Positions 1-14,200 of a stretch of DNA of 64,000 nt are shown here, piece by piece. The stretch spans positions 1,238,369-1,302,368 of the forward strand of contig KL647294.1 of NCBI GenBank assembly GCA_000727475.1, written 5' to 3'. This DNA is from Sarcocystis neurona. Its lineage: Eukaryota > Apicomplexa > Conoidasida > Eucoccidiorida > Sarcocystidae. Under the pieces are notes generated by a model. The model saw nothing but the letters and a program-made list of their open reading frames with translations, was not told where the DNA came from and made no database searches. Within the stretch, counting starts at the first letter, position 1. Every line of letters starts with the position of its first letter. The position numbers and the translations under genes are program-made.

Positions 1-100
1 GCACCTGTGGATCATCACGTGGGTGCGCAGTGGGGGGTGCGCATTCCGTATAATGCATAAAATGATGTACGTAACAGCAATTTCGTCTGCGTCAGTCTTT

Positions 101-3100
101 CTAGTTTTTACTCTTCTTCTCAACTTCTGCGTTGGCTTTCCGTCGGGCTATACGTTCCTTTTCTCCACTTGCGACGAAATCAAAAGCTGCAAACTTTTCT
201 CTTTCTTCTGGCCAACAATACGGAAGGCGTGAATACAGACACTTTCCCAGTTCGTTGACCTCCAAGGGCAGTGTGTCCAGCGTGGCTCTGCGGCTCTCGT
301 GCAACACCTCGTCCACGCACATTTCTAACGACCCTGCTGCGTACCCCTCTGCCATCTGAAGGAATTGAAAGAACAATCGTTTTTAGGACAACAAAGCGTT
401 GGGGACAAGAGACACCCCCGTAGAAGGAACCGAAACGGAGAGCTTGGAGAGAAAACTTGACTAGCAGGAAGATGGGACGGCAAAGCAGGAGGATGGGACA
501 ACAAAGCAGGTCAACGGGTGTCAGGAAAATGGAGAATGTGAAATAGGTAGGATAACTCGACTGAACACAAAAGTCGCCCACGAAATAGAACGTGCGAGAC
601 AGAAGGGAAACACGAAACACCGGAGAACCCATGCGGAGCACACGGCAGAAGACCGGTGGTAAAATGTCACTACCTGAGCAGATCCGACAGCGCTCTACCG
701 ACACAAGATCTGCACGACCGTGTGCAGAGCCGAATACACAGTCATCCACAAATCAAATACGACAACTGCGACAGGCAGTCGCTTGTATCACGCATTTGTA
801 CCAGAAGAGGACTGTGCAAGCTTGTTTACGTTATGGAGAGCCATTAAGTGCTGATCGTTCACAGATACATGCACGTAACTTTTTCACTTGAAAAGTGAAA
901 TATTTGTGCTAGGAAGCCTTGTATGTGAAGGCCAGCTGCAGTGGTTCTGCTCGTCTGGCGTGCGTCTCGTGACTGTCGCGTGTAACCATCCTTCTCAAGT
1001 GCAAACTTCACAAGGGAAATCCTTCTTCCTCCCGATTAGCCTCGACTACCTGAGACACCGTTGCGCCAACTACATTCTCCTTCTGTTTTGTCCTTGCTGC
1101 CTTTGTCTTCTGGTACTCCTTGAGTTGCACATGACTGTAGCACATAGCGGAGCAACACTTTACCCTCTCTGCGTCTGTGCATTGCTCTGTTTGCCTCTGC
1201 TCTATTCCTTTTTCTCAAAACTAGTTGACATCAGCTGTGCACAGGAGCTGCTGTAGGAGCTATGCTTTCCTACTTATTTTCAGTGGTGAAGTCGCGCGCG
1301 TATAACTCTGCCCCCACGACGCGCTTTCTTGCATATACTGCCACAGTTCTTCCGTTGTTGAACTTCTTCACGGAACCGCGTGTAGTCCGGATGCAGGGGC
1401 ACTCGATCGCACACAACGAATGCACTCACTTACCATTTTTGTGCAAGAGAACAAAGTTCCTTGCTAACCTGTTCTGTCTTCACCTTCCCTTATTAGCAAC
1501 AGGTTTGCCACGCCCCTGCCGCGATGTGAACTACATGCCAAAATTGTAGTGTATACTTGGGCATACTAAAAATGAGTGAGATCCGCATGCGTGTTTGCTG
1601 TTGGTAGTTCTCGTGAGGTTATCGATCTAGATCCATGCCAGAGTCTCACACTGATGAGGAACCACAAAATAAATATGTGAGTCATCCTCTTCTGCTCGAG
1701 TGCTCGGGTACGCAACCATGAAACAGATGTATGTTTACCCCTGCTCCAGCACAGGGACACGAATGGAGGCCAAGTAGAGACATATGTCTGATACGAAGGG
1801 ACACAGGAACATTGCACGCATGCAGTCGTCCACTGGTACACGCATGTGTCTCAGCAGTGTTTCTATAAACGATAGATTCTATATATGCGAATCTACGTAT
1901 ACATATATATGTATAATACGCAACACCGCTCTTTATTCAGTCGGCAATAAACGTGTCCTCACTGCGCTTGCTCATTTCGATACCGGCAGGTCTCTGCATG
2001 GCGGCCGTAGCCCTTGCGTTTAGTACCAGCATATGCATCCATGGTCTGTACCCTGTAGACTGTTGAATTGAGAACCATTTCTGCATTGCCTCACCTCGGC
2101 CAATATGGAAAGCTTCGCAGCATCGAGCGTGTGGAAAGCTGCATTCTGCTGACGCAGAAACGCTTGCCACAGCACGTTCCTAGCGTTGCCATCAGGAACA
2201 TTTATGTACAACTTATGCTCGAAGAAATCAGTCATTGCCTTCGTGTCCACACGATCTGCAAATGGTGCAGAAGTGCACCCGATAACGAGGACGCGATCCG
2301 ATGCCTCTGACTGCTCTCCAGGCTTTTTCACCTGAAGAAGAGAGCAGTGCAGCTTTCCAGGTCCTTGAACAGTGGCGCGCAAGACAGCGGGTCGAAGCAT
2401 ACACGTACGTGTGCGCACCCATCCGTGTAACAACAACAGTACCTAGTAAGCGCAGAAAGCGGAACACAATGACTTTTGTCAGGCACGCACGTATTAGCAT
2501 GATAGATACTCAAATCATACAGATGTATGTGTAGAGTGTTGAAGTCGGAGAGTAGTGGGAAGTCTAGATTCTTTGGGATGGTCGCGGCTATCTGTCTCAT
2601 TATTCCGGAAGAGACTAACAGGAGTCTTCAAGCCCTAATCTTTTTTGCAGAGGAGCAGATACGTATCTCTCCGTGTGCGTAGGCGGACGTCTGTGTACAC
2701 GTTCGTATAGGCGTGTGTACTTTGGAGCCTCGTGTCAACGTATTTATACGTGCGTAAGTCTTGAACGCAACTACTGCGAGAGCACACTATGCAACTATTT
2801 CAACCTTCCTCTTGACGCGGACACACACGTAAGCACACACATGCATACATCGGTGTTTATGTGCATTTAGCTCGGTTGGGTCGCGTTGCACTTTTTGGGT
2901 ACCTGAAGAGTGTGCGACAGCACCACACGGCACTCTACCGGGCGCGTTGCAAGACATCTGCAGGTATCTTTTGTGCGCAGTACAAACAAGTGGAGAGCCG
3001 CAACATTTCTTTCTGAAAACCAGCTGCACAGACGCTTTACCAAATTTGTTCTTCTACTGTTAACCAATGCGTACACGACCTGGTCTCTGCTGCTCCGATC

Positions 3101-6100
3101 TGGGCACCGTAGGTCTGCTGAATCACTCGTGCAGAAAGCACGTGTAACACTACGACGCGCATCTTAAAAATTCGCCTAGAGTAAATGACGTACTACTGCT
3201 CCTGTGTTCTGGGAAACGGTGTCTAGTCAAGCAGATAGCAGAGCAGCCGCCAGACGTAGACCCTGTTTTGCTCACCAACTCTAGATGAGTTCTGAGCTGT
3301 TCTTTGATTCTCCAGGCAGTGGACTGCGCTTGACCAGCTCCTCTTGTTGAATCTCCTCCTTTTTTGTTCTTCTTTTTTGTCTCCTTTCTCATGAAGACTT
3401 CATGAACTTTATCAATGTAGATCACCGCCGGGGCCTCTTGCTGCGCCGTTACAAAGACTTTGTGCAACAGCAGCGCAGGGCCTATTTTTGGGTGCTTGTA
3501 GATATTTTCGATGACCGCCGGAGATAAATCGAAGAAAGTGGCGCGACACTCACTGGATATGATGCGAGCCAGTAAAGATTTGCCTGAACCTGCAGGACAC
3601 CGCACCGCCCCAAGCTGTGAAGAGGTGCAGGGTATCCAAATGCAAGTGCATCTACAGGTACACACGTAAGCACACCCGTTCGTGCGCGCGTGTGCACGTA
3701 CACACGTACACACACACGCACACACACACGTACACACACACGTACACACACACGTACACACACACACACACACACGCACACACAGAGAAAGCGTGTGTCC
3801 TGAAGGCATCCAGTCCTCCATCTATTCGTATAGGATCATGGATATATGTCGCTATTTGTATGCACGTCTATGAATATCCAAGTATACGGGAGACTGGTGA
3901 GGCATCGAAGTTTCTACATACTTGTACATGTATATATGTAGCCACTCAAGCCAGTACAGGCATGCATATAAGCACCGAAACCTCTAGAGCTACCTATATA
4001 TATGTATATGGAGATTCGTGATGAGAAAGAGAAGATACTAAGGTGCACATCCAGAGAAGAAGTACATCAAAATAGGCGTATGTAGGCTCACGCGCTATAG
4101 ACGTACAGATGTACGTGCTACAGAATACAGTACAGCGAATAGGGACGCGTAAGCAGATACAAATATACGGGCGTGTATTCATACATATATTGACATGTGT
4201 ATATCTATACACGTACAAATATTTTACATATAGATACAAATATACGGGCATGTATTCATACATATATGGATATGTGTACATCTATGTACGTACATATATT
4301 TTACCAGTGCGCCTCCAATAACTGTGTCCCGCACGTCTCTACTCTGCATCTACTGACGGGCACGCTCCGGTGTAGACAGCTGCCGAGGGCAGCAACTAGA
4401 AGACATGTACGTATGTATGGACGTATGTTTTGTGTTGCCACGTGTTCTATTGTGGGTGATCCTCGTCCACAAATGCACCAGGATGACCACCTGCGTACTC
4501 AGAAGAACATCTACACAAGAGTGGCTACGTAGGATGCATCTGGACACAACCGCATACCAGTACAAATTTATATTTACGTAGTAGGGGTCTATACCCCCAG
4601 TTAGACCACAATCTGCAGATAGACCTGCCTCCGCAGGTGCTACGCCGCTTGCAAATAATACACGTGTTTGTATGTATGTATGTATGCATGTATGTATGTA
4701 TGCATGTATGTATGTATGTATGTATGTATGTGTGTATGTATGTACCTATACGTGCAGGCGTGCCTATGTAAGCCTATTTCTAGCTCCTATTTTCGTGTAC
4801 CTGCTGGCCCATACAAAAGCAAAGACCTCGCGGGGAATGGAGTGTTCTTTCGTATGTAATTGGAGGCGAGGGGTAGCAGAATTTGTTCGACGAGATATTG
4901 CTTCACATGCCACGCAGTCGGAGCAGGCAGCATCTCCGTTGCTCCTGCTCCTGTTGGTGGTGGCACTGTGGGAAAGCTTCCCAGGTAACAGTCAAGTGTT
5001 GCTGGTCGAATATGCTTTATTATTCCGTCTTTCACAAGGTCTGGGTATATGTTCTCTACTGGTTCCAAGTTGCTGAGCACGACATTGCTGCAGCATTTCT
5101 TCTTGCTTTTCCCTTTTTTGGCCGTGCTGGAGCCATTCCTTTTTTCCTTCTTCTTCTTCTTCTTCCCGTCGTTCTCCTTCACCCCATCCAGTCTGGCACG
5201 TAGTGAACTCAACTCCTGTTGCAGCAGCTGCTGCGTCTGCTGTTGCGCCTCACTCTCGACGGCTGGCAGCAGCTGCTGCCGCGCCAGCAACGTATCGTAA
5301 CACACCTCCTGCTGCAGGTCACACTTGTAACGGCTCCACAGTCGGTCGAACTCCCCAGTTAGTTCCTGCAGCTCGTCTACTACAGTTTTAGTCGTAGGTG
5401 GGACAGCCTGGTCTGCCGGAGCTGCACCGGAATCACCAGGACCGTCCTTGCCGCTTCTTTTGCTGCTGCTGCCTGTTAAAGGACCAACACGAAACAGGGA
5501 GGAAAACGAGAGTATTACGACTTGCGCTAAAGTTCCACTATTCACATAGTTGCATCCAGGTATGTGAATACATAGAGGACGCAGAACACCACCCTATGCA
5601 GTGTGTAGGTCACTGCGCGTTCAAGGCCCAACATATGTCTGGTGAGAGTCTGGTAATCAAAAATTCGCCATGTGTCGTTTTTCCGCACATGTGCATCGAC
5701 GGCTAGAATGTAACATCTGCCTCACGGATAGTAACTTTTTACACCCGCGTAGGAGAACAGTCATGCTGTAGTACAATGTAACACAGTCCTTCGCCAACAG
5801 GTCTGCAGACGCACCGGCATAGAAGTCAATTTTTGATTCTTACTTTGTGTTGCAGTGAACTTGGCTCTCTCTGAAGATGTCTTGCCAGCAGAAATGGCGC
5901 TGACGTTATATTGTTTCCCGTCGGAAGGAAGGGGAGGAATACCTTGATAATTTCTATTTTGATCAGACAAAGACTCAGGCAGGGATCCAACGCGCCTACG
6001 GAACTCCAGCATCCAGCCTTTTCCTTCTTCTACCCCTTTGCGCTGAATGAAAGTGAGAAGAAAAGCGAGGCAACGGCGAAGGTCGTGAACGTAGAAGGCA

Positions 6101-9100
6101 ATGAAGTGGGAGAATGCAGCGCAGAACAGAAAGGACAAGGATAGCAACTGTTCGAACAGGCGTTGAAAGGTGACGTAAATACAGCCAAAGGCAAGCAGGA
6201 CGCAGGCAAAAATTGACAGGAGAGGGGACAACAAGAGAAAACTAAGGGGAAAGAAGAAGCATCGTATGTAAAGAGAGCCAGAATGGACGACAGAAGTGAC
6301 GAATGGGAAACAGACAATCATAAACATGCTCTACTCTAGTGAATGCGAGGGTGTTGGATAAATTCGAATGCCAAGTTGCCGAAGGTAAAACTTCGTCCCG
6401 CTGTACAGCGAACATCCAATGTTGTGTAATCCATGCATATTTACAACAAGAGTTACGTTCGTAACTCTACGTGTGTCTGGGTGTACACACAGGCACCTGC
6501 GCTGCTGCTTTTATGTATACATATATATATATATATATCTATATGTGTATACACGTGTGACTGGTGCAAAAAATCAACATGTATGAATACCGGTATGCCT
6601 CAACTGCTGCGTCACACGTTGTATATAACTGCAACATGAGGAGCACCAACTTGACGTGGGTACCGTATCTACGCATCTTGACTGCAGTATGTAGCAGTTC
6701 AGCAGAAAGACGGGCATTTCACCGTGCATGTCCGTCTTTTCAGTTGCGCGTACGTAGAGGAAGTATGCACAGACTAATATGTAGCATATATATATACTCA
6801 CATATGTAAGCATCTTAAGTATGTGGTACCGCCTCAGAACACATCCACATGCACGCGGGTGTGCACCGGCGCCTGATAAAGTACGTATGACCGTACCAGT
6901 TGCCACAAATATGTAGGTATAAACGTATGACTTGGGAGACGAGTTTTTGCTCATCTTAGAAGGTCCCTCTGCATCTCAGCTGATACGAACATATACACAT
7001 ATATATACATATATATATATATATTCATGTATTTGACGGCGTGGGCGCCAGTCTGTAGAGATTTGTACCACCATTTCTGAAGCCACGTTCTGCTTGAGCC
7101 AGAAGTGGTCAGCCTCGATCCCAACAGCAAATTCCTTCCCGGCTTCTCTTTGAAACACTTTCCTTGTTTTCAAGCATCTCTCTAGCTCGAGCTTTTCATC
7201 TTCGCTGCTTTCAGACGCGTAATCTGCCCCGTAGAAAAGTAGCGCTCTTTGTTCCTCACTCTTCACCCGTTTACGGTAAGTATGCCCACGCCACGCTGCT
7301 TGAATTTTAGTCGCTGCGCCATGCTCCATTGCCTCCGCTGCAAGAGGAATAGGCAAGAAGCAGTTCCCTCGTGCATGTCTTTCACTGTGGATGCCTGTTG
7401 CTGCTGCATCTCTTGGTGTGGACACGTGTGCGCTTCGGACTGTCCTGCCTTTCTAGAATGCTGACATAAACAACTAGAATAATAGAGGAGAGTGGAAACG
7501 ACGGGGACACGCTGGTGTCGCAGAGATACGCAGTTCAGGGCCAAGGATCCTCCACCCATCAAAGAGAAAAAGTGATTAGTGGGAGTGGGTGGATGAGTGC
7601 GCGTGCAACTCCACGGCGGTGCTGTAGGAGTGAAGACGATTCAATGTTTATTTGAGAGCTTTTTATGGCTGGTGTGCTTGGGCTGTATTAACCGTGCTGC
7701 TGGCCGAAGACAGGTAGCCAGTGTCTCTTATATATGTGCTCGTTGCCACGCGCCTTTGGCTGCAACTGGTCGAAATCACGTTTTTTCCTGTGGTGTAGTT
7801 GCGTAAGCCCGTAAAGGCTGCACCCATGCTTGCTGCATACTTCTGTCTTTCCCGAAACAGACGTCAGCAAACGCCATGTCCGTACAAAGGGATAGGTGCA
7901 TTCATACATACACATTTCCAGTTAGGGGAAGTGGCCACCTCTACACCAGCGCACACATGTGAGCTTTGTGGCAAAGCAGAATATGATTGTACAAGCGCAT
8001 GAGCATGTAAAGATATATGCGCATACGTACGCGTATGTATAGGTCTGAAGAAGTCTCCTTAAGTGTGCTCTTGTGCACACATGCGGAAAAATATGCGTTT
8101 GTGCGTAAACTCTTGGAACCTTCGAGGCTTCGGTCGCCTTTACCTCGTATTCGTTGAGGCTTTGTCGTACTTGTGCAAAAATAATTTTACGGACAGTGAG
8201 TTGCACCGCTCTAGACTATTTCTGAGAAGATCAACTCATCCGGCTGCTCTAGCGAATAGTGAACACTGGTTTTGTATGGCGTCGCCCACAGCCACTCGTA
8301 CATATACAAACATATATATACGTAAGCGGGAGAGCTGTGGTCATGTATGTCATATACCTGTTTACACATGTGTGTGGACGCAAACATACGTTCAGAAATG
8401 CGGATCCACACGTGCATATACAGTGTTATAGACATACGTACATACTTTTGTTTAGTTTGTGCGGTTTTACGTACAGAAAGACACAGTGGAGACTGCGCTC
8501 CTAGCGCGCAATATAATGTGTGTATCCACACTTTCTTAAAAGCACGAAGATCTACCCATGTGTACTGTTGTCTAGGAAAAAGTCACGGGTGTGTTCACCG
8601 CTCAAATCGAACACACCTTTTAAACCTCCTGATGCATGTACGCACACGTGAACTCGTGAGATGTCTTTCTTTTGGACGCAGCGAAATTTGTGCACCGTTG
8701 TGCAGGGGGAATCTACGCACACCCGTGCGTGTTTGCAGACGTGTGCAACTGTTAAAACAAATTTTGCAATTTTTCGACCTAGATATGTGCCGCTGTATCT
8801 GCCTTACATTGACTGACATTTTTCGGAGAAGGAGGTCGCTCCTGCAGACATTTTTTTTCTCAAGGCAGCAAGAAGGCGTAGACGTCTGATGCTTGCCCTG
8901 CCTCGCTCGTGTCGAGTGATTATTTCCCTGATTTGGTCAAGATTCATGGCGGGTGAGATATTCATCGGTGTTTTCAAAGTGTCCGGTGCAGCACCTTGTT
9001 CTCCTGCGTTCGTCAACAGCAGAACACAAGTCAACACCTTCTTTTTACTGGTACACGCAGTCCCTACTTAGTTGGTCGGAGGAAAATCTAACTTATGAGC

Positions 9101-10021
9101 GCAAACGCCATAACTCCGTCTGTATGCAGAGTCCCTCGTACGCGCCTGCATGAACGAGAAAAAGCTTCACCTTTCTTACATATACATATCTTGTAAGGAC
9201 CCGCTTATGTACGAGCGTACTCAGCAAGCGTGAGAAGACTTATATATGTACATAAATATTCCTGGGCGTGAATACATATCTAAATCTACGTACGTATCTC
9301 TGAGTGTATGTAAGTAGAGAGAGTGGGAGAAAGATGTACCCTGAGAGCTACGTTAGCGAGTACACATGCGTCAATGTGTACACGCGCAGACGCGTCGAGT
9401 GCATGTGCTGCTGAACAAGTTCTGTGTGCGTGCGGTCGTTCGAAGAAGGTGCAGACGCGTTCAAGTGTCTATGCATGAGAAGACTTAATTTACTTCCACA
9501 CATTCTCACAGGTGAATAAAAGAATGCAGCTTCAACTGGGCCTCTGAGACCAGAAACGCTGTGTAAACCAGTTTCGTCTGGGAATATCTACATATCTGAA
9601 TAGAGTTCAGCATATACATCTATCTCACTATATGCTATATTCTCTCTCATTCATGCCTCTGTGTATTGCTAGCTTGTGAACATCCTTGATCCTATGTGCA
9701 TGTCTACCGCCACCCGATGGAATGGATGACACTTTTACTGGTTCTTTGTTGCTTAGCTCTGCTCAAGTGTAAGCGGTTGCGCGCGCATATGCAACTGCGC
9801 TCGTGTGGACAGCCTCACGTGGGTAGTAAACTGCGAGGGGAGCTACTATCTTGTTGCATACACACGTGTAAATACGCGTACACGCATATTTATTTACATA
9901 TGCATATGTGTGTGTCGAAGCGTATGCAAGTGAGATCGTCTGGACAGCGTTATTCAGGCAAGTAAAGTCAGAGGGGAGAGTTGGGCTTGGCGCTTATACG
10001 CGTGTACGTATGCGTACGTAC

Positions 10022-10053
<32 letters not shown>

Positions 10054-11274
10054 ACAAATTGTCCCACATATACTCTACATTAAATATGCGCCTAAAAAGT
10101 GTGTTCGAGTATGTAACTGCGTCTGCATTCTTACTTCTTGCTTCAGGATGGACTAGAAAGTTCTGTAGAGAGATATTTCACTCAGTGTGCTAAATCCCAA
10201 TGCAGTCGGCAGCGAATGTGCGCTAGCCACCATGTTTTAAGCCCACAGCCAGGAAGGCGGAAATCTCCACGGAAGAGGATAGACCCCAAAATGGCACCAC
10301 TATCAGTACAATGCAACACCTGAGAGCCCCTCTTCAAGAGAATTAAGCGCACATGCTGCATTCACGTCCAACTAAAACAATATCTGCACTACCGCACGAG
10401 TACACACACGTGTGTAAGCGGCTGCGAGGTACACGTAACCCGTGTGCGCGATGTGGCTACTAGATATTAGCTTCTCCTTTCAGAGGCGACGAAGACTGAG
10501 TTGTACCGGCTGCTGTAAGTGAACCTGCAGGCAGAGGTGCCATTTGTAAGTTGCAATTGTGTTGTAACACGAAGGCATACATACATATGCGTTCGTATGT
10601 GTATACCCATGCCCCCAAAAGGAAAATCCTTTTACATACGTTATAACAAGCACCGAGGGAACATTTGTTCACTCTATCTCGGACATACGCGCGCAACATG
10701 CTCACAGGGCGTCTGCACAGTATTGCCGTCAAGTAGTGAGTCGAATGCCCTTCCTAACGCTTCTTTTTTTCCCCTTTCTTCCTTATGGTTTGCTGCTAGA
10801 ATTGAGCGCACCATTGAAAACTTTTGTCCAGTACTGTAGTTTCTGTTGCTTTGCATTCCAGTCATCTACAACAGCCGGGTCTTCTTGCAAGTGGCGAGGA
10901 AGCCGCAGGAGGGCCTGTTCTGGCGCGACATCGAGATATGTCAGAACGTCCGAGATGTATAGATGAGGAGATCCCTCTCTGTTGGGGTTCAGCTCGATCA
11001 CGCGTTGCTTCAGCTGCAGCACGCGGATCAGCAGCTTGTTCAGCAGTCTCCCCACGTATTCGCGCTTTTGCGGCTGGGTAATGTTGTACTGGCAGTCTTC
11101 TACCTCGTTTGCGAGCATTGTGTATCTCACGTACAGCTTCGTAAGTTTAGGAGTGTACAACAGCGTCTCTGTGGCTGTTGTGGGCATGCGAGCGCAGTCC
11201 TCCTCCATCTGGAGCAGCTCCTTTAAATCCTCCATCGCACTCTGCCATTTTTTGTTGTACGTGAGATGCGACAT
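101..11274 (-). CDS. DRC11: Dynein regulatory complex subunit 11 (IQCA1-like AAA protein), complete, 9 exons
   Basis: Proposed exons on the minus strand are 11274-10812, 9003-8808, 8169-8144, 7337-7069, 6042-5844, 5472-4801, 3589-3276, 2331-2095 and 355-101. They give 2631 nt (876 aa), close to the family's roughly 820 aa. Every junction has GT and AG and every phase agrees. Exon 1 carries the DRC11 N-terminal region, starting MSHLTYNKKW. An IQ motif (KIQAAWRG) lies near residues 237-256. A Lys-rich linker precedes the AAA domain. Walker A, GPAGSGKS at 606-613, is rebuilt exactly across the exon 6/7 junction. The Walker B region reads VIYIDK (D668, K669), so the usual catalytic Glu is absent. 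The C-terminal AAA subdomain (RVLVIGCTSAPF) and the EGYAAGSL segment match the family. In known axonemes DRC11 sits in the nexin-dynein link; here it should serve microgamete flagella. Residual doubt concerns the 26-nt exon 3 and the exon 4 donor (7069 or 7072). Confidence 0.88.
3664..3782. repeat. (AC)n / ACACACGT microsatellite
   Basis: Alternating purine-pyrimidine array of CACACGTA and CACACACA units in the DRC11 intron between exons 6 and 7. It produces spurious His-Thr and Val-Cys ORFs in all frames and is not coding. Confidence 0.9.
4664..4745. repeat. (GTAT)n microsatellite
   Basis: About 18 copies of a GTAT tetranucleotide with occasional GCAT variants, in the same DRC11 intron, ending about 55 bases before the exon 6 donor. 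Open frames across it (Met-Tyr-Val-Cys strings) are artefacts. Confidence 0.9.
10021..10065. repeat. (TA)n microsatellite in DRC11 intron 1
   Basis: A TA-dinucleotide run inside the roughly 1.8 kb first intron (9004-10811) of the DRC11 gene. Similar short TA runs occur near 6510-6545 and 6995-7025 in other introns of this gene. Confidence 0.8.
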
Positions 11275-14200
11275 TGTGATGGCACGGGGACGGACATGGG
11301 GATCCCTTCGTGATACCTATGCGTGCAACTGTATCTGGATGCATCCACAGCTGTACACATCCGCACAGATAAAGAATACCCACCCATATAAGTGTTGGTT
11401 TACTTGTCTTAGGACGTATTCGTTTACTGGCACGTAGAGATGTCGATACGTGTGATGTCTAAAGGTGAATATAAATGCACATATTTCAATGTGAAGTAAT
11501 AATGCATATGCACACCCACGTGTCTCTGTATGTGGGGAAGCCGCCGGTGAAAAAAGGGACAACGAGTTCACAGCCTGCAGGTTCAACTGTGACAAAAAGG
11601 CTGTAGTCGCAGCCACAGCAGCCCAACCCGAGCTACGACAATCGAGAGGCGCCGTCCTTTATGAATGGAAAAAGAGAGAACACACAGAAGGCAAGCCAAT
11701 CACTAGAAGGAGACAAAAAAAGCCCGTGCAGCCGGAACAGCCCTACTATTTGGAAGGGCCCCACACTAGAACACTAAGTCTATGCATGGAATAATAGAGT
11801 ATCCATAAGTGGGGAATCATTGGATGATCTTTGCATCAGGAACTTAATACATAAGGGTTCCTAGAAGAGACATGCTGCTGGAGCTACCAGCGTCTCACTT
11901 TTGTTTAAGCTAGACTTTAGCTTGCCCACCCTCACCACCCCATTGTTACTATCATCTCGTACAAGCAAGTATGGCCCCATCTTTGAGGAACTGGCGCCTG
12001 TCGAAACGCCAGGCAGAAGTCCACATGCGGCTGATGGAATCAGTAGCAGCGAGGTGCAGCATAGTTGTGCGACGGGGATAAAAATCACGAACGTATTGCT
12101 TTTCGCTTTCTTCCGCGCCGCCGTTTTACCTTTCGCACGCATGAACGGCTTGCAAGAACATGTAGATTCAAAACGCCAGCAGTATGCGTGTACAAGGTAC
12201 TTCTGCCTACGACGCTCTAAACTGTACTCGTTGCAGTGTAGATTCTCTGATCAGTGCGGACGTGTAAGGATGTGTGTTGACGGTGACGTAGAGCACTTCA
12301 GTATAGTGTCGTACCTGCAACTGAGAGCTTAAGCGCGTGCACGCATCGTCGCACAGATATACGTACACAGCTGTGTCAAAAAACACGAAATACTTACACA
12401 CGTCTACAAATATGGAAATGTCCCCGTGTAGATGCCAGACGCTCGACCCATAGCCCACCTGTTCGTAAGCTGTTGGCAAAACCGCGTCGGCGAAGAAGCC
12501 GAGCAAGCAGAAGTCACGACTACGTAGCTACCTGTTCATGGAGAGGAAAGATATTTACGTACGTGCAGATAATCGTGCCCCTTTACATAAACCTGTGTAT
12601 TTGGAGATAATGGCCCTCTTACACACAAAGCGGCATCTCTGTGCCTTACGCCTTTAGAAGCAGCGTTTACATATCCATGAACTGCTCTGAATAGTGTACA
12701 CCACGAGTGGGGATTCGGCACTCCGAGGTTGTTCGCAACCGCGTTAGTGGTGGAGACGGACGCAGCCGAACGGGGCTGTGTACTAGCCATTTGCCCATTA
12801 GCCTGATTCGCCGAGTCTCAGTTGTTTAGGCAGCACAAGAGAAGCTGGGCCCACGTTAAAGTGCTCGACAGCTCCATAAATACGTACGCATATTTAACTG
12901 TGGTGTAAAAATTTGTGTTCATGTACGTGTGGGCGGTATATATCCATTCACAGCTGCACGAATACGTATAGCATGTATGTGTGGGTAAGTGGAAGCTCGT
13001 CGCGTTGCACAGATAATCATACACACACCTGCCTGCATACAGTCGCACACAATCGTCTACCAGAAAGTTTCCCCTTGTACGCCTTGGTTGCCCGATGGCA
13101 CCGCTGGACTACTCGAAGCAGCTAGTTTACCTTACTCACTCCATTTGTATCAGTTAGTGCTTCGGTCAGCACAGGTGCGTATATGGTGAACTCGTACTAC
13201 TGCCTGGAGATTTCCTGGTAGCATACATGTACATGCTACAAATCCACATGCATCTGCAGTCGCCTGTGTGTCAGATGACGGCTGAGCCTTACTTCTGGCA
13301 TGAATATGCGTATACCTAATCATTTCACCAGCAGATACAGTAATCATTGAGCGTCACCACCCAGACGTATATATACGCATGTACAGCGACAAAGAAAAGT
13401 GGTTACAGCAATCTTGTGCAGGACGTGACTTTGAATGTATCAAGCTTTCACGTACCTGTGCACCTACGTATATATATATATATTTCTATGCGTGTATGTG
13501 GAAGCGGTTTACATATGTGTATATAAATGAATGTGCGCATTTTGAGTTGTCACACTACCTGACCGTGTAACAACTGAGAGATCCTTGCATTACACATATG
13601 GTCGACGTCTTCAGTAGGCGGCGTTAAGTCCATTCTCAGCAGCTTTTCAGAGCAGGCCTGGTCTTTTTTTTATAACCCTTGAAGTCTAGTTCACTCTTCC
13701 AATGTAGTCCCTCTTTGTACGGCTTCACAGTGGCCGCATCTATCTTTGACTTAGTAGTTGACCTGTACACGCAACACGGATGGGAACGCTGTTATTGAAA
13801 ACCTTCTTTTCGTGACCTTAGAAGTCGAATTTCGGTTTGATAGGAGGAGCTGCTTCCCTGACACTATGATGAGAAAACATTTTTGCAGAGTTACTCTTGT
13901 CGACTACGCAGAAGCCAGCCACATGTGGTATGGCACCTGTTATCTGTGGGCGTGGGGGGGTTGCTTCCACTGTTTGAACAGGACTGCGCCTTCGCCACTA
14001 CACGTGGATTCTATGCTCCGAGGGGTTGAGAGGTATTCGCCAGATTAACGCAACTGTGTGGATAGGGACCGTCACGCACTGTCATAATGTATGCCGTCCT
14101 GCGCATCGTACCGAATAGCCGACAAAGGTTTCTGTTTATCCATCCACTTTGCATCGTTGTCCTTATCGACAAAAATGGAGAGTCGTCGTGCAGTTAGACA

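Noticed and set aside
3482..4021. His-Thr and Val-Cys repeat ORFs in DRC11 introns
   Set aside because: They are direct products of AC/GT microsatellites, interrupted by confirmed exon boundaries.
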